DNA from: Bacillota bacterium
GTDB taxonomy: Bacteria; Bacillota; Clostridia; Lachnospirales; Lachnospiraceae
Direction: 5' to 3'
Assembly (NCBI GenBank): GCA_023407575.1
Contig: JAEYLX010000032.1
Location: 372,001-436,000 of the forward strand
DNA length: 64,000 bases
The notes beneath the pieces are model-generated. The model had not been told where the DNA came from and did no database searches. It saw nothing but the letters and a program-made list of their open reading frames with translations. Shown piece by piece: positions 34,876 to 44,218 of the stretch. Every line of letters starts with the position of its first letter. Position 1 is the first letter of the stretch. A program made the translations under genes and the position numbers.

Positions 34876-37533
34876 TTATTCACTTCTTAGAGCTACCACT
34901 GGATCTTTCTTTGCAGCAATCTTAGAAGGGATAAGACCAGCAATTAGTGTAAGAACCATGCTAATAATTATTAATATGATTCCTCCTGCTGGTGGAAGAG
35001 CTGCCTCTACACCATTAATGCCAGATAGGGCTTTGATGAGCACATTGATAGGTAAGTTAAGTAATACCGTTACGATAATACCTAAACTACCAGATACAAA
35101 ACCAACAATCATGGTCTCAGCGTTGAACACTCGTGAAATATCCTTCTTGGAAGCACCAATGGAACGTAGAATACCGATTTCCTTAGTACGTTCTAATACA
35201 GAAATATAGGTAATGATACCAATCATGATGGAGGAAACCACAAGGGAAATACCCACGAAGGCAATTAATACATAGGAAATCACATTAATTATGGAACTGA
35301 CAGAGGACATCATTAATCCCACCAGATCAGTATAATTAATTGCATATTCATCTTTTCCTGCATCCGTCATTTCTTTATTATAAGCCTCTATACTATTTGA
35401 AATTGCTTCTTTCTCATCAAAGCTGGCAGCATAAATATTAATGGTATCTGGTTTGTCTAAGTCTACAACTCCAAGAAGTTCAAGATTTCCTTCATAAGTT
35501 GCATCTGTATCAGCCTTTGCTAACTGGGCTGAAAACATTTCAAGGATTTGCTCTTCAGTCATAGTCTTCATATATTCTGCCATCTGTGCCTGTGAGGCTT
35601 GGTCCAAGGTGGCGATATAAGCAGTGACATCGTCCATAGTTACCGTAGCTTCTTCTGTACCAGTCTTAAACTCAATACCGGTGAATACATCTGTTTCAGG
35701 ATTTGCAAGCTGCTGTTTCACAATTTCTTTCTCGTTGGTGGTGTTGATTACATATTCTGTTAACGCGTGGGTATATCCAACTGCACCAGTGATGGAGGTA
35801 GAAACTGCATCTTCGTTAGGACGAACAATACCAACTACTTTAAGGTCTATGCCTTGGTTTAACAAATTAGTCATATAAGCAAGGTCATCGCGCATATCCT
35901 TCCAAGCGCCAGTCTCGTCTGCTTGATGATAATAATCCGTAGGAAGCACTAGCTTATAAGTCATAGCAAGAATGTCTTCATAGCTGTAGCTGGAGCTTTC
36001 CGTCTCAAAGGTTTCACCCTTCATAGCTGCAGCCATAATTTCTTCTGCTTCGGCGGGGTCCTTTAACCCTAAGGAATACATTACCATGTCACTAATCTCA
36101 TTGTTTTGATCAACAATTAAAATGATTTCGTTATAGGACTCCGGCCATCTACCAGAAATAACATCGTATTGGGAATTTAACAAGTCTTGATTTCCCAGAA
36201 GTTCAGACCATACCTCTAGCCCTGAACCAAACATAGATGACATTGGTGAATTCATGGAGCTAGGACTACCATACATTGCATCAAATAATTTGCTGGGATT
36301 TATTTGTTGTACACCCTTTGAAGTATCAGGCATATAAACATTTAAATCGAGATTATATCCGTATTGAACAGCGCTGATGTGATTTGAAATCTCATTTTCT
36401 GGATCTTCAAGGTGCTGTTTAAAGGATTCCAGGTTATTGGTTTGAATTTCTGCTAACATAGTGTTCATCATATCAAACATAATAGTATTGGAGTAAACCT
36501 TATCCAGAGAATGATCACCTTTACGATCTGCATTATCCGACATGGAGGATAATAAGCTGGTCATATCAATGGTTTCTGATTCAATACTGATCGGATAAGA
36601 GGATAAAGTATCCTCTTGCACCTTGTCAATGTAGACCTGAATACCATTAGATAAGGATAGGATTAGAGCAATACCGATGATACCGATGCTGCCTGCAAAA
36701 GCAGTCATAAAGGTTCTGGTTTTCTTGGTCATTAGATTGTTTAAGGATAAGGATAGGGCAGTGAAAAACGACATGGAGGTTTTACCCATTGATGTTTTTT
36801 TCTCTGCTTTTGCTTTCTTTTTATGTTCTGGTTTTGCAGTTGTGTACTCTGCAACCTCATAAGGATTTGAATCATTTACTATGTTACCATCAAAAAGTCG
36901 GATAATTCTGCTGGAGTATTCTTTTGCCAGATCAGGATTATGAGTTACCATAATAATGAGTCGTTCCTTTGAGATATCTTTCAGGATTTCCATGATCTGT
37001 ACACTGGTCTCAGAGTCCAAAGCACCAGTTGGTTCATCAGCTAATAGAATTTCGGGATTATTAACAAGCGCACGAGCAATTGCCACTCGCTGCATCTGAC
37101 CACCAGACATCTGTGTGGGTTTCTTTTTAATCTGATCGGCAAGACCTACCTTTGTGAGAGCATCAATGGCTCTCTGTCTGCGCTCTGACTTTGATACACC
37201 GGATAAGGTCATTGCAAGCTCAACGTTAGAGAGTACGCTTTGATGAGGAATCAGATTATAGTTTTGGAATACAAAACCGATGGAGTGATTACGGTAGCTA
37301 TCCCAATCGCTGTCCTTAAACTCCTTGGTGGATCTACCATCAATGGATAAATCCCCGCTGGTATAACGGTCAAGACCGCCAATAATATTTAAAAGTGTGG
37401 TTTTACCGCAACCGGAGGGTCCAAGAATTGATACAAATTCATTTTTACGAAATTCAATATTGATTTCCTTTAAGGCTTTGACAGTGGTATCGCCTGCCTT
37501 ATAGTCCTTAAAGACATTCTTAAGCTTAAGCAT
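34876..37533 (-). CDS. ABC transporter ATPase-permease fusion (MacB/FtsX type)
   Basis: An 885-residue fusion. The N-terminal ABC ATPase (about 1-225) has Walker A GPSGCGKTTL, signature MSGGQMQRVAIARAL, and Walker B LLADEPTGALD of the LolD/MacB branch. A charged linker (EHKKKAKAEKK) leads to one membrane helix (about 272-295), a large extracellular domain of about 450 residues, and three C-terminal helices (about 760-880) with the FtsX motif ERTKEIGILRSIGASKKDI. This branch exports or extracts peptides, lipids or antimicrobials by mechanotransmission. It is divergent from a two-component system, a common arrangement for drug-responsive exporters. Substrate unknown. Confidence 0.9.
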   Translation of the reverse strand: MLKLKNVFKDYKAGDTTVKALKEINIEFRKNEFVSILGPSGCGKTTLLNIIGGLDRYTSGDLSIDGRSTKEFKDSDWDSYRNHSIGFVFQNYNLIPHQSVLSNVELAMTLSGVSKSERRQRAIDALTKVGLADQIKKKPTQMSGGQMQRVAIARALVNNPEILLADEPTGALDSETSVQIMEILKDISKERLIIMVTHNPDLAKEYSSRIIRLFDGNIVNDSNPYEVAEYTTAKPEHKKKAKAEKKTSMGKTSMSFFTALSLSLNNLMTKKTRTFMTAFAGSIGIIGIALILSLSNGIQVYIDKVQEDTLSSYPISIESETIDMTSLLSSMSDNADRKGDHSLDKVYSNTIMFDMMNTMLAEIQTNNLESFKQHLEDPENEISNHISAVQYGYNLDLNVYMPDTSKGVQQINPSKLFDAMYGSPSSMNSPMSSMFGSGLEVWSELLGNQDLLNSQYDVISGRWPESYNEIILIVDQNNEISDMVMYSLGLKDPAEAEEIMAAAMKGETFETESSSYSYEDILAMTYKLVLPTDYYHQADETGAWKDMRDDLAYMTNLLNQGIDLKVVGIVRPNEDAVSTSITGAVGYTHALTEYVINTTNEKEIVKQQLANPETDVFTGIEFKTGTEEATVTMDDVTAYIATLDQASQAQMAEYMKTMTEEQILEMFSAQLAKADTDATYEGNLELLGVVDLDKPDTINIYAASFDEKEAISNSIEAYNKEMTDAGKDEYAINYTDLVGLMMSSVSSIINVISYVLIAFVGISLVVSSIMIGIITYISVLERTKEIGILRSIGASKKDISRVFNAETMIVGFVSGSLGIIVTVLLNLPINVLIKALSGINGVEAALPPAGGIILIIISMVLTLIAGLIPSKIAAKKDPVVALRSE

Positions 37534-37766
37534 CTAATGTGCCCCTTTCCATAATAATAGGGGGAGTATAATCGCCCTTTATAAACTGAATATTAACAAA
37601 AGCATACTTTATGAAAAGTTAATAAATTATTCCAATGGGTATGTCTGGCTCTTCGGTAGGTAAAATGGTATGATTTGAGTATGAAATGGTTTAATTCAGC
37701 GGAAAAATTTAGACAATATTATTTAACATGTGATAAAATTACATTAAGAAATACAGGGAGGTTCTT

Positions 37767-38441
37767 ATGTTTCATATTATGGTCGTAGAGGATGACTTTC
37801 ATACAAGGAAACTAATGAAGGCTGTACTCGAACAGAATGGCTATGAGGTATTTCTTGCCGGGAATGGGCAGGAGGGCCTTGTACTATTGGATAAGGTTCA
37901 AGTGGACTTAATCGTTTTGGATATCATGATGCCACAGATGGATGGGTATGAATTTACAGAGCTGCTTCGGAGTGCAGGCTGGGAAATTCCAATCCTCATG
38001 GTGACTGCCAGAGAAACTCCGATGGATATAAAGAAAGGTTTTCTCGTAGGAACGGATGATTATATGGTAAAACCCGTAGATGAAGAGGAAATGTTATTAC
38101 GAATTGCTGCTCTCCTTAGGAGAATGAAGATTGCTAACGAACATAAATTGGTCATTGGAAGGACAACACTTAACTATGATGAATTAATCATAACAGATGG
38201 GAGTAATACGCAGGAACTGCCTAAGAAAGAATTCATGCTTATATATAAATTGCTATCCTATCCTGGTAAAATCTTTACGAGAAGACAGTTGATGGACGAG
38301 CTTTGGTCCATGGACAGTGATTCCGATGAAAGGACGGTTGATGTCCATATCAATCGATTAAGGGAGCGTTTCAAAGAGAATGAAGATGTTGATATTATTA
38401 CGGTAAGGGGACTTGGTTATAAAGCGGTGAAGAAAGGATGA
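37767..38441 (+). CDS. OmpR/PhoB-family response regulator
   Basis: A 224-residue regulator. The receiver domain has VVEDD at the N-terminus, the phospho-acceptor Asp in IVLDIMMPQMDG (about 51) and the lysine in MVKPVD (about 102). A winged-helix DNA-binding domain follows (about 130-222), with RTVDVHINRLR and VRGLGYK. GGGAGG precedes the ATG. The stop is 4 bases before the kinase gene. It is divergent from the ABC exporter gene and may control it. Confidence 0.94.
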   Translation: MFHIMVVEDDFHTRKLMKAVLEQNGYEVFLAGNGQEGLVLLDKVQVDLIVLDIMMPQMDGYEFTELLRSAGWEIPILMVTARETPMDIKKGFLVGTDDYMVKPVDEEEMLLRIAALLRRMKIANEHKLVIGRTTLNYDELIITDGSNTQELPKKEFMLIYKLLSYPGKIFTRRQLMDELWSMDSDSDERTVDVHINRLRERFKENEDVDIITVRGLGYKAVKKG

Positions 38442-38445
38442 AGGG

Positions 38446-39483
38446 ATGAATAAGCTACGAACATTAAACGTGATTATGGTATTCTTCGTGCTTGCAATCA
38501 TGGTATTGTCTGGGCTAATGACGATAATTTGCCTACTCTTCCTTTATGTTATTGGAGTGCTGCCCAATAGTCACCTTGGATTATACTTAATGCCGATAAT
38601 TAGTCTGGGTGTCAGTATTATTCTGGGAACGCTGATTACAATCATCGTAAGTAAAAAAATCTTAAGACCTATGCATGATTTAATTGAGGCTACACAAATA
38701 GTTTCAAAAGGAGATTTTACAGTTCGAGTAAGGGAAATAAAGCAAGATAATGAGCTTGGAGTGCTAATAAAAAGCTTTAATATAATGGCAAAAGAATTAG
38801 GTGGAATAGAAATCTTTCGCCAGAATTTCATTAATAATTTTTCTCACGAATTTAAGACACCTATTGTATCCATCCGTGGTTTTGCAAAGCAATTACAAAA
38901 GGAATCCTTGACACAGGAACAAAGAAAAGAATATACCGACATTATCATAACAGAGTCAGAAAGACTAACGAATATGTCAGCAAATATCCTGCTTTTAACT
39001 CGGTTTGAGAATCAACAAATTGTTATTGATAGAAAAGAGTTCTATCTGGATGAGCAGCTTCGAAAATGTGTCTTAATATTAGAAAAGCAATGGAGCAGGA
39101 AAAGAATCGACTTTCAGCTTAATTTGGAAGAGGCGATTTACTATACCAATGAAGAGATGTTATCCCATGTCTGGATGAATTTAATTTCAAACGCGATTAA
39201 ATTCAGTTATCCTGAATCAACGATAATCATTAGTTGCAGATCAGAGGATGAGAAAAATATTATAGTTGAAATAACTGACCAAGGCATAGGAATTACTCAA
39301 GAAACTATGGGACATATCTTTGATAAGTTCTATCAGGGGGACAAATCCCATATATTAGAAGGCAATGGATTGGGACTATCTATCGTAAAACGAATTGTAG
39401 AGTTATGTCAGGGGGATATTTCAGTCAAAAGTGAGAAGGAAAAGGGAACGACCTTTCAGATTATATTACCACTGCAAAGGTAA
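38446..39483 (+). CDS. Sensor histidine kinase of the adjacent regulator
   Basis: A 345-residue membrane kinase. Two membrane helices (about 8-35 and 43-68) are separated by only a few outside residues, so it is an intramembrane-sensing type without a ligand domain. HAMP is at about 68-122 and HisKA has FSHEFKTPIVSIRG with the phospho-histidine near 138. N-box NLISNAIKF and GNGLGLSIVKRI complete the ATPase domain. Such kinases often take their signal from an ABC transporter partner, here possibly the divergent exporter. Confidence 0.93.
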   Translation: MNKLRTLNVIMVFFVLAIMVLSGLMTIICLLFLYVIGVLPNSHLGLYLMPIISLGVSIILGTLITIIVSKKILRPMHDLIEATQIVSKGDFTVRVREIKQDNELGVLIKSFNIMAKELGGIEIFRQNFINNFSHEFKTPIVSIRGFAKQLQKESLTQEQRKEYTDIIITESERLTNMSANILLLTRFENQQIVIDRKEFYLDEQLRKCVLILEKQWSRKRIDFQLNLEEAIYYTNEEMLSHVWMNLISNAIKFSYPESTIIISCRSEDEKNIIVEITDQGIGITQETMGHIFDKFYQGDKSHILEGNGLGLSIVKRIVELCQGDISVKSEKEKGTTFQIILPLQR

Positions 39484-39545
39484 AATCAATAGTAGAGCAG
39501 AGGGATTACATTATTTGTGATTTCTGGTTGTGAAAAGGAGGATTT

Positions 39546-40160
39546 ATGAAAAGAGTAGGAGCATTAATTTGTATGGTACTGTTACTGAGCAGTATACTGG
39601 CACCGGTACAGGCAGCTACGTCGAAGAAGGATACAAAAGCACCCGTGATTACAAATACAAATCCGGTCAATTATGCTACAAATGTAATGGTGGAAAGTAC
39701 TTTATTAATTCGTTTTAATGAAACAGTGAAAAAAGGGAAGAATATAGCTAAAATTACATTAAAGGAAGAGGAAACTAAGAAAATAACCTTTACCTATGAA
39801 ATTAGCGATAAATTTATTAAGATTAAACCAAAAACTTCATTAAAGTATAACACATCCTATACTGTGACAATACCCGCAGCAGCATTAAATGATGCAGCAG
39901 GTAATTCCTTAGCCAAAGCATATACCTTTCAATTCATAACAGAAGCAGATCCAACCAAGACAGTTAAATCAACAACTGACAGCACGGATATAAAGTATGT
40001 AATTGAACTTGAGGTATCCATGAAGGAATTATTAAATGAATCAATGTTGACCTATGTAGAGCAGATGCTAAAGAAGATGGGAATTAATGCGAAATTCAAG
40101 GATTTTGATATAGTTTTACCAACGGTAACCCCCAAACCGACCACAGGAGCTAAGAAATAA
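39546..40160 (+). CDS. Secreted protein with a bacterial Ig-like (Big_5) domain
   Basis: A 204-residue exported protein. The signal peptide (about 1-23) ends at PVQAA. The Big_5/SbsA-type Ig-like domain is at about 30-135: APVITNTNPVNYATNVMVES, IRFNETVKKG, YTVTIPAAALNDAAGNSLAKAYTFQF. This module is common in cell-surface and S-layer proteins. A charged tail of about 60 residues follows. AAAGGAGG precedes the ATG. It follows the two-component genes by 62 bases. No enzymatic domain; role unknown. Confidence 0.85.
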   Translation: MKRVGALICMVLLLSSILAPVQAATSKKDTKAPVITNTNPVNYATNVMVESTLLIRFNETVKKGKNIAKITLKEEETKKITFTYEISDKFIKIKPKTSLKYNTSYTVTIPAAALNDAAGNSLAKAYTFQFITEADPTKTVKSTTDSTDIKYVIELEVSMKELLNESMLTYVEQMLKKMGINAKFKDFDIVLPTVTPKPTTGAKK

Positions 40161-40182
40161 AACAGGTTGGAAGTGACAATAA

Positions 40183-40382
40183 CATGATTAGCCCAACAAA
40201 AGCCAATCGAGTCTGTCAATGATGAATATAACGGTATCTATATTCATCTGGACTTGCCTTACCATTACATGAATTATCTTAAAGAAGGATAATTCATGTA
40301 ATGCCGGTCTGCGCCATCTGAATATAAATACAGTTATATTCCTCTCTTTTAGTTTGAGTAGGCTTTTGTTGGACAAATCATG
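40183..40382 (-). repeat. Palindromic structured element, copy A
   Basis: A 200-bp intergenic element that shares structure and two core segments with 61203-61397. Outer inverted repeats are at 40183-40204 and 40361-40382 (CCAACAAAAGCC core). A middle stem of about 25 pairs and an apical hairpin (40266-40300) lie inside. Between the stems are two conserved single-stranded segments, CAGATGGCGCAGACCGGCAT (minus strand, 40301-40320) and ATGGTAAGGCAAGTCCAGAT (minus strand, 40246-40265). The stem bases differ from copy B but keep pairing. It may be a structured RNA or a hairpin-type mobile element; no known family was recognised. Confidence 0.85.
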
Positions 40383-40476
40383 ATATCCTCGTAGCCTTGT
40401 TTTGATACAGAAGTCCTTAAATTAACTTGACAAGGAACTTTCGCATCATATATCATAACCATTAAGAAGATAAGTG

Positions 40477-40513
40477 GCACAACGAGCTTGTATTGTTACA
40501 GGGTTCGTTGTGC
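40477..40513 (+). terminator. Hairpin in the prfC upstream region
   Basis: GCACAACGA (40477-40485) and TCGTTGTGC (40505-40513) form a perfect 9-bp stem with no clear T-run. It is about 140 bases before prfC. TTGACA lies at 40606-40611 with no clear -10 partner. The remaining stretch between copy A and prfC is featureless. Confidence 0.4.
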
Positions 40514-40654
40514 TAATTCATGACAACACATTTTACGCGATGGTAAAGTTTGTTCCGTTGCGTAAAATTTTTGTGCGTTTAAAGTAGATGAAATATAGCA
40601 TACTGTTGACATGATTAAAACGAGTAGAAGATACATTAGTTTGGAGGATTTATT

Positions 40655-42244
40655 TTGAGTAATTATGCTGAAGAGATAAAGAAAAGACGTACCTTTGCAA
40701 TCATATCGCATCCGGATGCAGGTAAGACAACACTAACAGAAAAGCTTCTTTTATATGGTGGAGCAATTAATCTGGCTGGTTCCGTAAAAGGGAAAAAAAC
40801 AGAAAGACATGCTGTATCGGACTGGATGGAGATTGAAAAACAGCGTGGTATCTCCGTAACCTCATCTGTAATGCAATTTAACTATGGAGACTACTGCATT
40901 AACATATTGGATACACCGGGACATCAGGATTTCTCCGAGGATACCTATCGTACCCTGATGGCGGCTGATTCCGCTGTCATGGTAATTGATGCTTCGAAAG
41001 GTGTTGAGAATCAGACGAAAAAGTTGTTCAAGGTATGTGTTATGCGAAATATACCGATCTTTACCTTTATTAATAAGTTGGATCGTGAAGCAAGGGATAC
41101 CTTTGAGCTTCTGGATGATATTGAAACGGTATTGGGTATACGTACCTGTCCAATGAATTGGCCAATTGGCTCTGGTAAGAATTTTAAAGGTGTTTATGAT
41201 CGTAAATCTAAGCATATTTCACGCTTTTATGCTGCTAATAACGGACAAAAGGAAGTAGATACCATTGAGGTAGAGCTGGGTGATCCAGGGCTTGATGCTT
41301 TAATCGGTAAGGATAATCATGATATCTTAACTGAAGAAATTGAGTTAATTGACGGTGCAAGCAGTGAGTTTGATATAGATGAAGTTTTATCCGGTAAGCT
41401 GACTCCTGTATTTTTTGGTTCAGCATTAACTAACTTCGGAGTAGAAGCATTCTTAGAACAATATTTGGATATGACAACTTCCCCACTACCTAGAAATTCT
41501 TCCGAGGGAAAAATTGATCCATTGACCAATGAGTTTTCCGCTTTTGTATTTAAAATTCAAGCGAATATGAATAAAGCACATAGAGATAGAATTGCCTTTA
41601 TGAGAATTTGCTCTGGTAAATTCTCTGCCGGTATGGAAGTAAATCATGTGCAGGGAAATAAGAAAATCAGATTATCCCAGCCACAACAGTTAATGGCTTC
41701 CGAGCGAACCATAATTGAAGAAGCGTATGCTGGAGATATTATCGGTGTATTTGATCCCGGTATCTTTTCCATTGGTGATACCCTTTGTTCCGCTGACCAG
41801 AAATTTACCTATGAAGGTATTCCGACGTTCTCACCGGAACATTTTGCAAAAATACGACAAGTTGATACCATGAAGAGAAAACAATTCTTAAAAGGTATTT
41901 CCCAGATTGCACAGGAAGGTGCAATTCAGATCTTCCAGGAGTATAACACTGGTATGGAAGAGATTATTGTTGGTGTTGTTGGTGTTCTGCAATTTGATGT
42001 GCTGAAATTCCGTCTGGAATCAGAGTACGGTGTAGAAATTCGTATGGAGACTTTAGGTTATGAATATATCCGTTGGATTGAAAATAAGAATATCGATGTA
42101 ACTAAATTAAGTGTGTCTTCGGATACAAAGAAAATTAAAGATTTAAAGGGCAACCCATTACTTTTATTTGTAAATCGCTGGAGCATTCAGATGGCGCTGG
42201 ACCGTAACAAGGAGCTGGTATTGTCCGAATTTGGAAACGCATAA
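40655..42244 (+). CDS. prfC: Peptide chain release factor 3
   Basis: A 529-residue translational GTPase that recycles RF1 and RF2 from the ribosome after peptide release. The G motifs are HPDAGKTTL (G1), RGISVTSS (G2), DTPGHQDF (G3) and NKLDR (G4). The RF3-specific SVMQFNY and the LKFRLESEYGVE segment near 445 distinguish it from EF-G. The start is TTG at 40655, with GGAGG seven bases upstream; no ATG fits the family N-terminus. The length is normal for the family. A long hairpin terminator follows. Confidence 0.96.
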   Translation: MSNYAEEIKKRRTFAIISHPDAGKTTLTEKLLLYGGAINLAGSVKGKKTERHAVSDWMEIEKQRGISVTSSVMQFNYGDYCINILDTPGHQDFSEDTYRTLMAADSAVMVIDASKGVENQTKKLFKVCVMRNIPIFTFINKLDREARDTFELLDDIETVLGIRTCPMNWPIGSGKNFKGVYDRKSKHISRFYAANNGQKEVDTIEVELGDPGLDALIGKDNHDILTEEIELIDGASSEFDIDEVLSGKLTPVFFGSALTNFGVEAFLEQYLDMTTSPLPRNSSEGKIDPLTNEFSAFVFKIQANMNKAHRDRIAFMRICSGKFSAGMEVNHVQGNKKIRLSQPQQLMASERTIIEEAYAGDIIGVFDPGIFSIGDTLCSADQKFTYEGIPTFSPEHFAKIRQVDTMKRKQFLKGISQIAQEGAIQIFQEYNTGMEEIIVGVVGVLQFDVLKFRLESEYGVEIRMETLGYEYIRWIENKNIDVTKLSVSSDTKKIKDLKGNPLLLFVNRWSIQMALDRNKELVLSEFGNA

Positions 42245-42280
42245 GATAAGATAAGATAATAATAAGATAAGATAATAGAT

Positions 42281-42341
42281 AGAAAGAAAAGAAGGAAGAA
42301 CAGTGCATTTAGGAAAGCATGTTTTTCCTTCTTTTCTCTTT
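42281..42341. terminator. Terminator between prfC and a convergent ABC operon
   Basis: AGAAAGAAAAGAAGGAA and TTCCTTCTTTTCTCTTT pair around a 26-base loop. It is preceded by short AAGAT direct repeats (42242-42278). Confidence 0.7.
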
Positions 42342-42372
42342 CGGTATTAAGTTTTATTTTCTGCTAACACAA

Positions 42373-43521
42373 TTAAGAAGACATAATTTCTTTAATTGAT
42401 ATCTTCTTTATTCTTACAGCGTAAGAAAACATAATTATTTCATATATAAGTACGAAGGAGATAAGTACGATTAGTAAGGCTTTAAAATCAAAATGATATT
42501 CTGGGATATTCGCTAATGATTTGGAATATAACCAAAGCATCGTTTTTAATAAACCATACTGATAGAGGGTTCCTATTACAAAACCTAGATAAGCAATAGG
42601 TCTGTATCCATTCAAGATTGCATCACTGCATTCACGTGATGAATAACCGAATATCCCCATCATAGAAATCGCTTGGATATTGGCCTTTACAACAGTTGAA
42701 ATAGCCAAAAACAAAGTCGTACAAGCCAAAATAAGACCGATAACAATTATTATGACTGTAAACATTGTACTTGATAATTCATCCATACTAAAGGACATTT
42801 GCATCATAGATGAATAGCAAAACGAGGCAAAAGCAATAAAGAAAATAAGGGAAGCTCGACTTTTTACAGTACTATGCTTTAACTCTTGTAAAAATGTCAT
42901 TTCTGTAGATTGTTGTTTTTTCTGCTTAACTTTCTTAAATGTTATTTTGCTTTGTCCTTTCAGTAATTGTAATACCGGAGATTTCAGCTTATGATAACTA
43001 TAAACAACTGCAAGCAAAGCAAATGTAATGGTCGGCAAAACAACCAAGTATAATCCTAATTCAATATTAAAGTGCAGGGGTATTGCTGGAAGTAAGGAGT
43101 CTTCGTTCATAACCTTATAGAAGGTCGGCATTAATGCAAAGGAGGAACAAAAGCCTAAAGCTGAGCCTATAAAAATACTGCACCCAAACACCCAAAATCC
43201 TTTTGCTATTCTAAAATTTGAATACCCCAGTGCTTTCAAAATACCTAATTCTTTTTTATGAACATCGATATAATGCTTAATGTAGAAAAACAACATGATA
43301 ACAGATGTTAATAGTAAACAACCACCGCTTACAGTACTTGTAACCTTTCCCATTAAAACCTGTGCATCATAGAATGCCATGATAGCTTCTGTGGTAATTA
43401 ATCCTTTTACTTGGGCAATATCAATATTGAAATTTAAAAACAACGTACAAACAAAAACAGCACAGCAAGAGATTACGGAAACTCCTATAAGTTTAGCTGC
43501 ATCTTTAAAGCGAACTATCAT
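42373..43521 (-). CDS. FtsX-like ABC transporter permease
   Basis: A 382-residue permease with about eight helices, arranged as two FtsX-like halves joined by a basic linker (KITFKKVKQKKQQ, about 195-207). HKKELGILKALGYSNFRI near 85-102 is the FtsX coupling motif; the second half has a weaker copy (MMGIFGYSSREC). There is no large extracellular domain, which makes it short for this superfamily. It starts 4 bases after the ATPase gene, so they form a transporter. Regulated with the upstream TetR gene. Substrate unknown, drug or peptide efflux likely. Confidence 0.85.
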   Translation of the reverse strand: MIVRFKDAAKLIGVSVISCCAVFVCTLFLNFNIDIAQVKGLITTEAIMAFYDAQVLMGKVTSTVSGGCLLLTSVIMLFFYIKHYIDVHKKELGILKALGYSNFRIAKGFWVFGCSIFIGSALGFCSSFALMPTFYKVMNEDSLLPAIPLHFNIELGLYLVVLPTITFALLAVVYSYHKLKSPVLQLLKGQSKITFKKVKQKKQQSTEMTFLQELKHSTVKSRASLIFFIAFASFCYSSMMQMSFSMDELSSTMFTVIIIVIGLILACTTLFLAISTVVKANIQAISMMGIFGYSSRECSDAILNGYRPIAYLGFVIGTLYQYGLLKTMLWLYSKSLANIPEYHFDFKALLIVLISFVLIYEIIMFSYAVRIKKISIKEIMSS

Positions 43522-43525
43522 ACGG

Positions 43526-44218
43526 TCACCATCCTATCTCATAAGCAGATTTTTGGTCTTCATTGGAATAAATTTCAATGATTTTACCGCTGTTCATTTT
43601 GATCACTGTAGTTGCCATTTCTGCAATATTGGTATTATGAGTTACCATAACAATTGAAAAATGGTATTCCTTTTGAAGTTTGGATATGTAATTTAAAACT
43701 AACCTGCCGGTCTCTTCATCCAGTGCTCCTGTTGGCTCATCTAAAAATAGTACCTTTGGCTTTTTTGCTAAAGCTCTGGCTACCGAAACTCTTTGCTGTT
43801 CTCCGCCACTAAGTTCACTGGGGAATTTATTTGTTTTGTCTCCGAGTCCAACCGCTTCTATTATCTGCCTATATTCACGGTTTCCTGTCAGATCGGCTCC
43901 CATTTTTACATTCTTATCCACATTCATATTAGTAAGCAAATAATACTGCTGGAAGATGAAACCAATATTCTTTTTCCGAAAAAGCGTTAATTTTGCATCG
44001 GATAAGGCGGTTATGTCTTCTGAATCATATAGAATTGTTCCGCTGTCCGGTCGTTCAAGGCCAGATATTACATTAAGTAAGGTTGATTTTCCGGAACCGG
44101 AGGGACCCAATATAACAGTGAAATCTTCCTCCTTCATGTCGAGGGTGATACCCTTTAATACAAAGAAGGAATTATCCTTACTTCCATAGGATTTGGTTAT
44201 ATTATTAATCTTAATCAT
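43526..44218 (-). CDS. ABC transporter ATP-binding protein (LolD/MacB branch)
   Basis: A 230-residue ATPase. Walker A is GPSGSGKSTLLN, the signature ELSGGEQQRVSVARALAKKP, and Walker B VLFLDEPTGALDEETG, with the H-loop in MVTHNTN. It pairs with the permease encoded 4 bases downstream, and its start overlaps the end of the TetR gene. The three genes form one operon under the TetR operator at 44811-44838. Confidence 0.94.
   Translation of the reverse strand: MIKINNITKSYGSKDNSFFVLKGITLDMKEEDFTVILGPSGSGKSTLLNVISGLERPDSGTILYDSEDITALSDAKLTLFRKKNIGFIFQQYYLLTNMNVDKNVKMGADLTGNREYRQIIEAVGLGDKTNKFPSELSGGEQQRVSVARALAKKPKVLFLDEPTGALDEETGRLVLNYISKLQKEYHFSIVMVTHNTNIAEMATTVIKMNSGKIIEIYSNEDQKSAYEIGW

Noticed and set aside
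34850..35209. Plus-strand ORF of 119 codons over the ABC exporter gene
   Set aside because: It is an antisense shadow of the conserved FtsX-domain coding region, with no ribosome-binding site.
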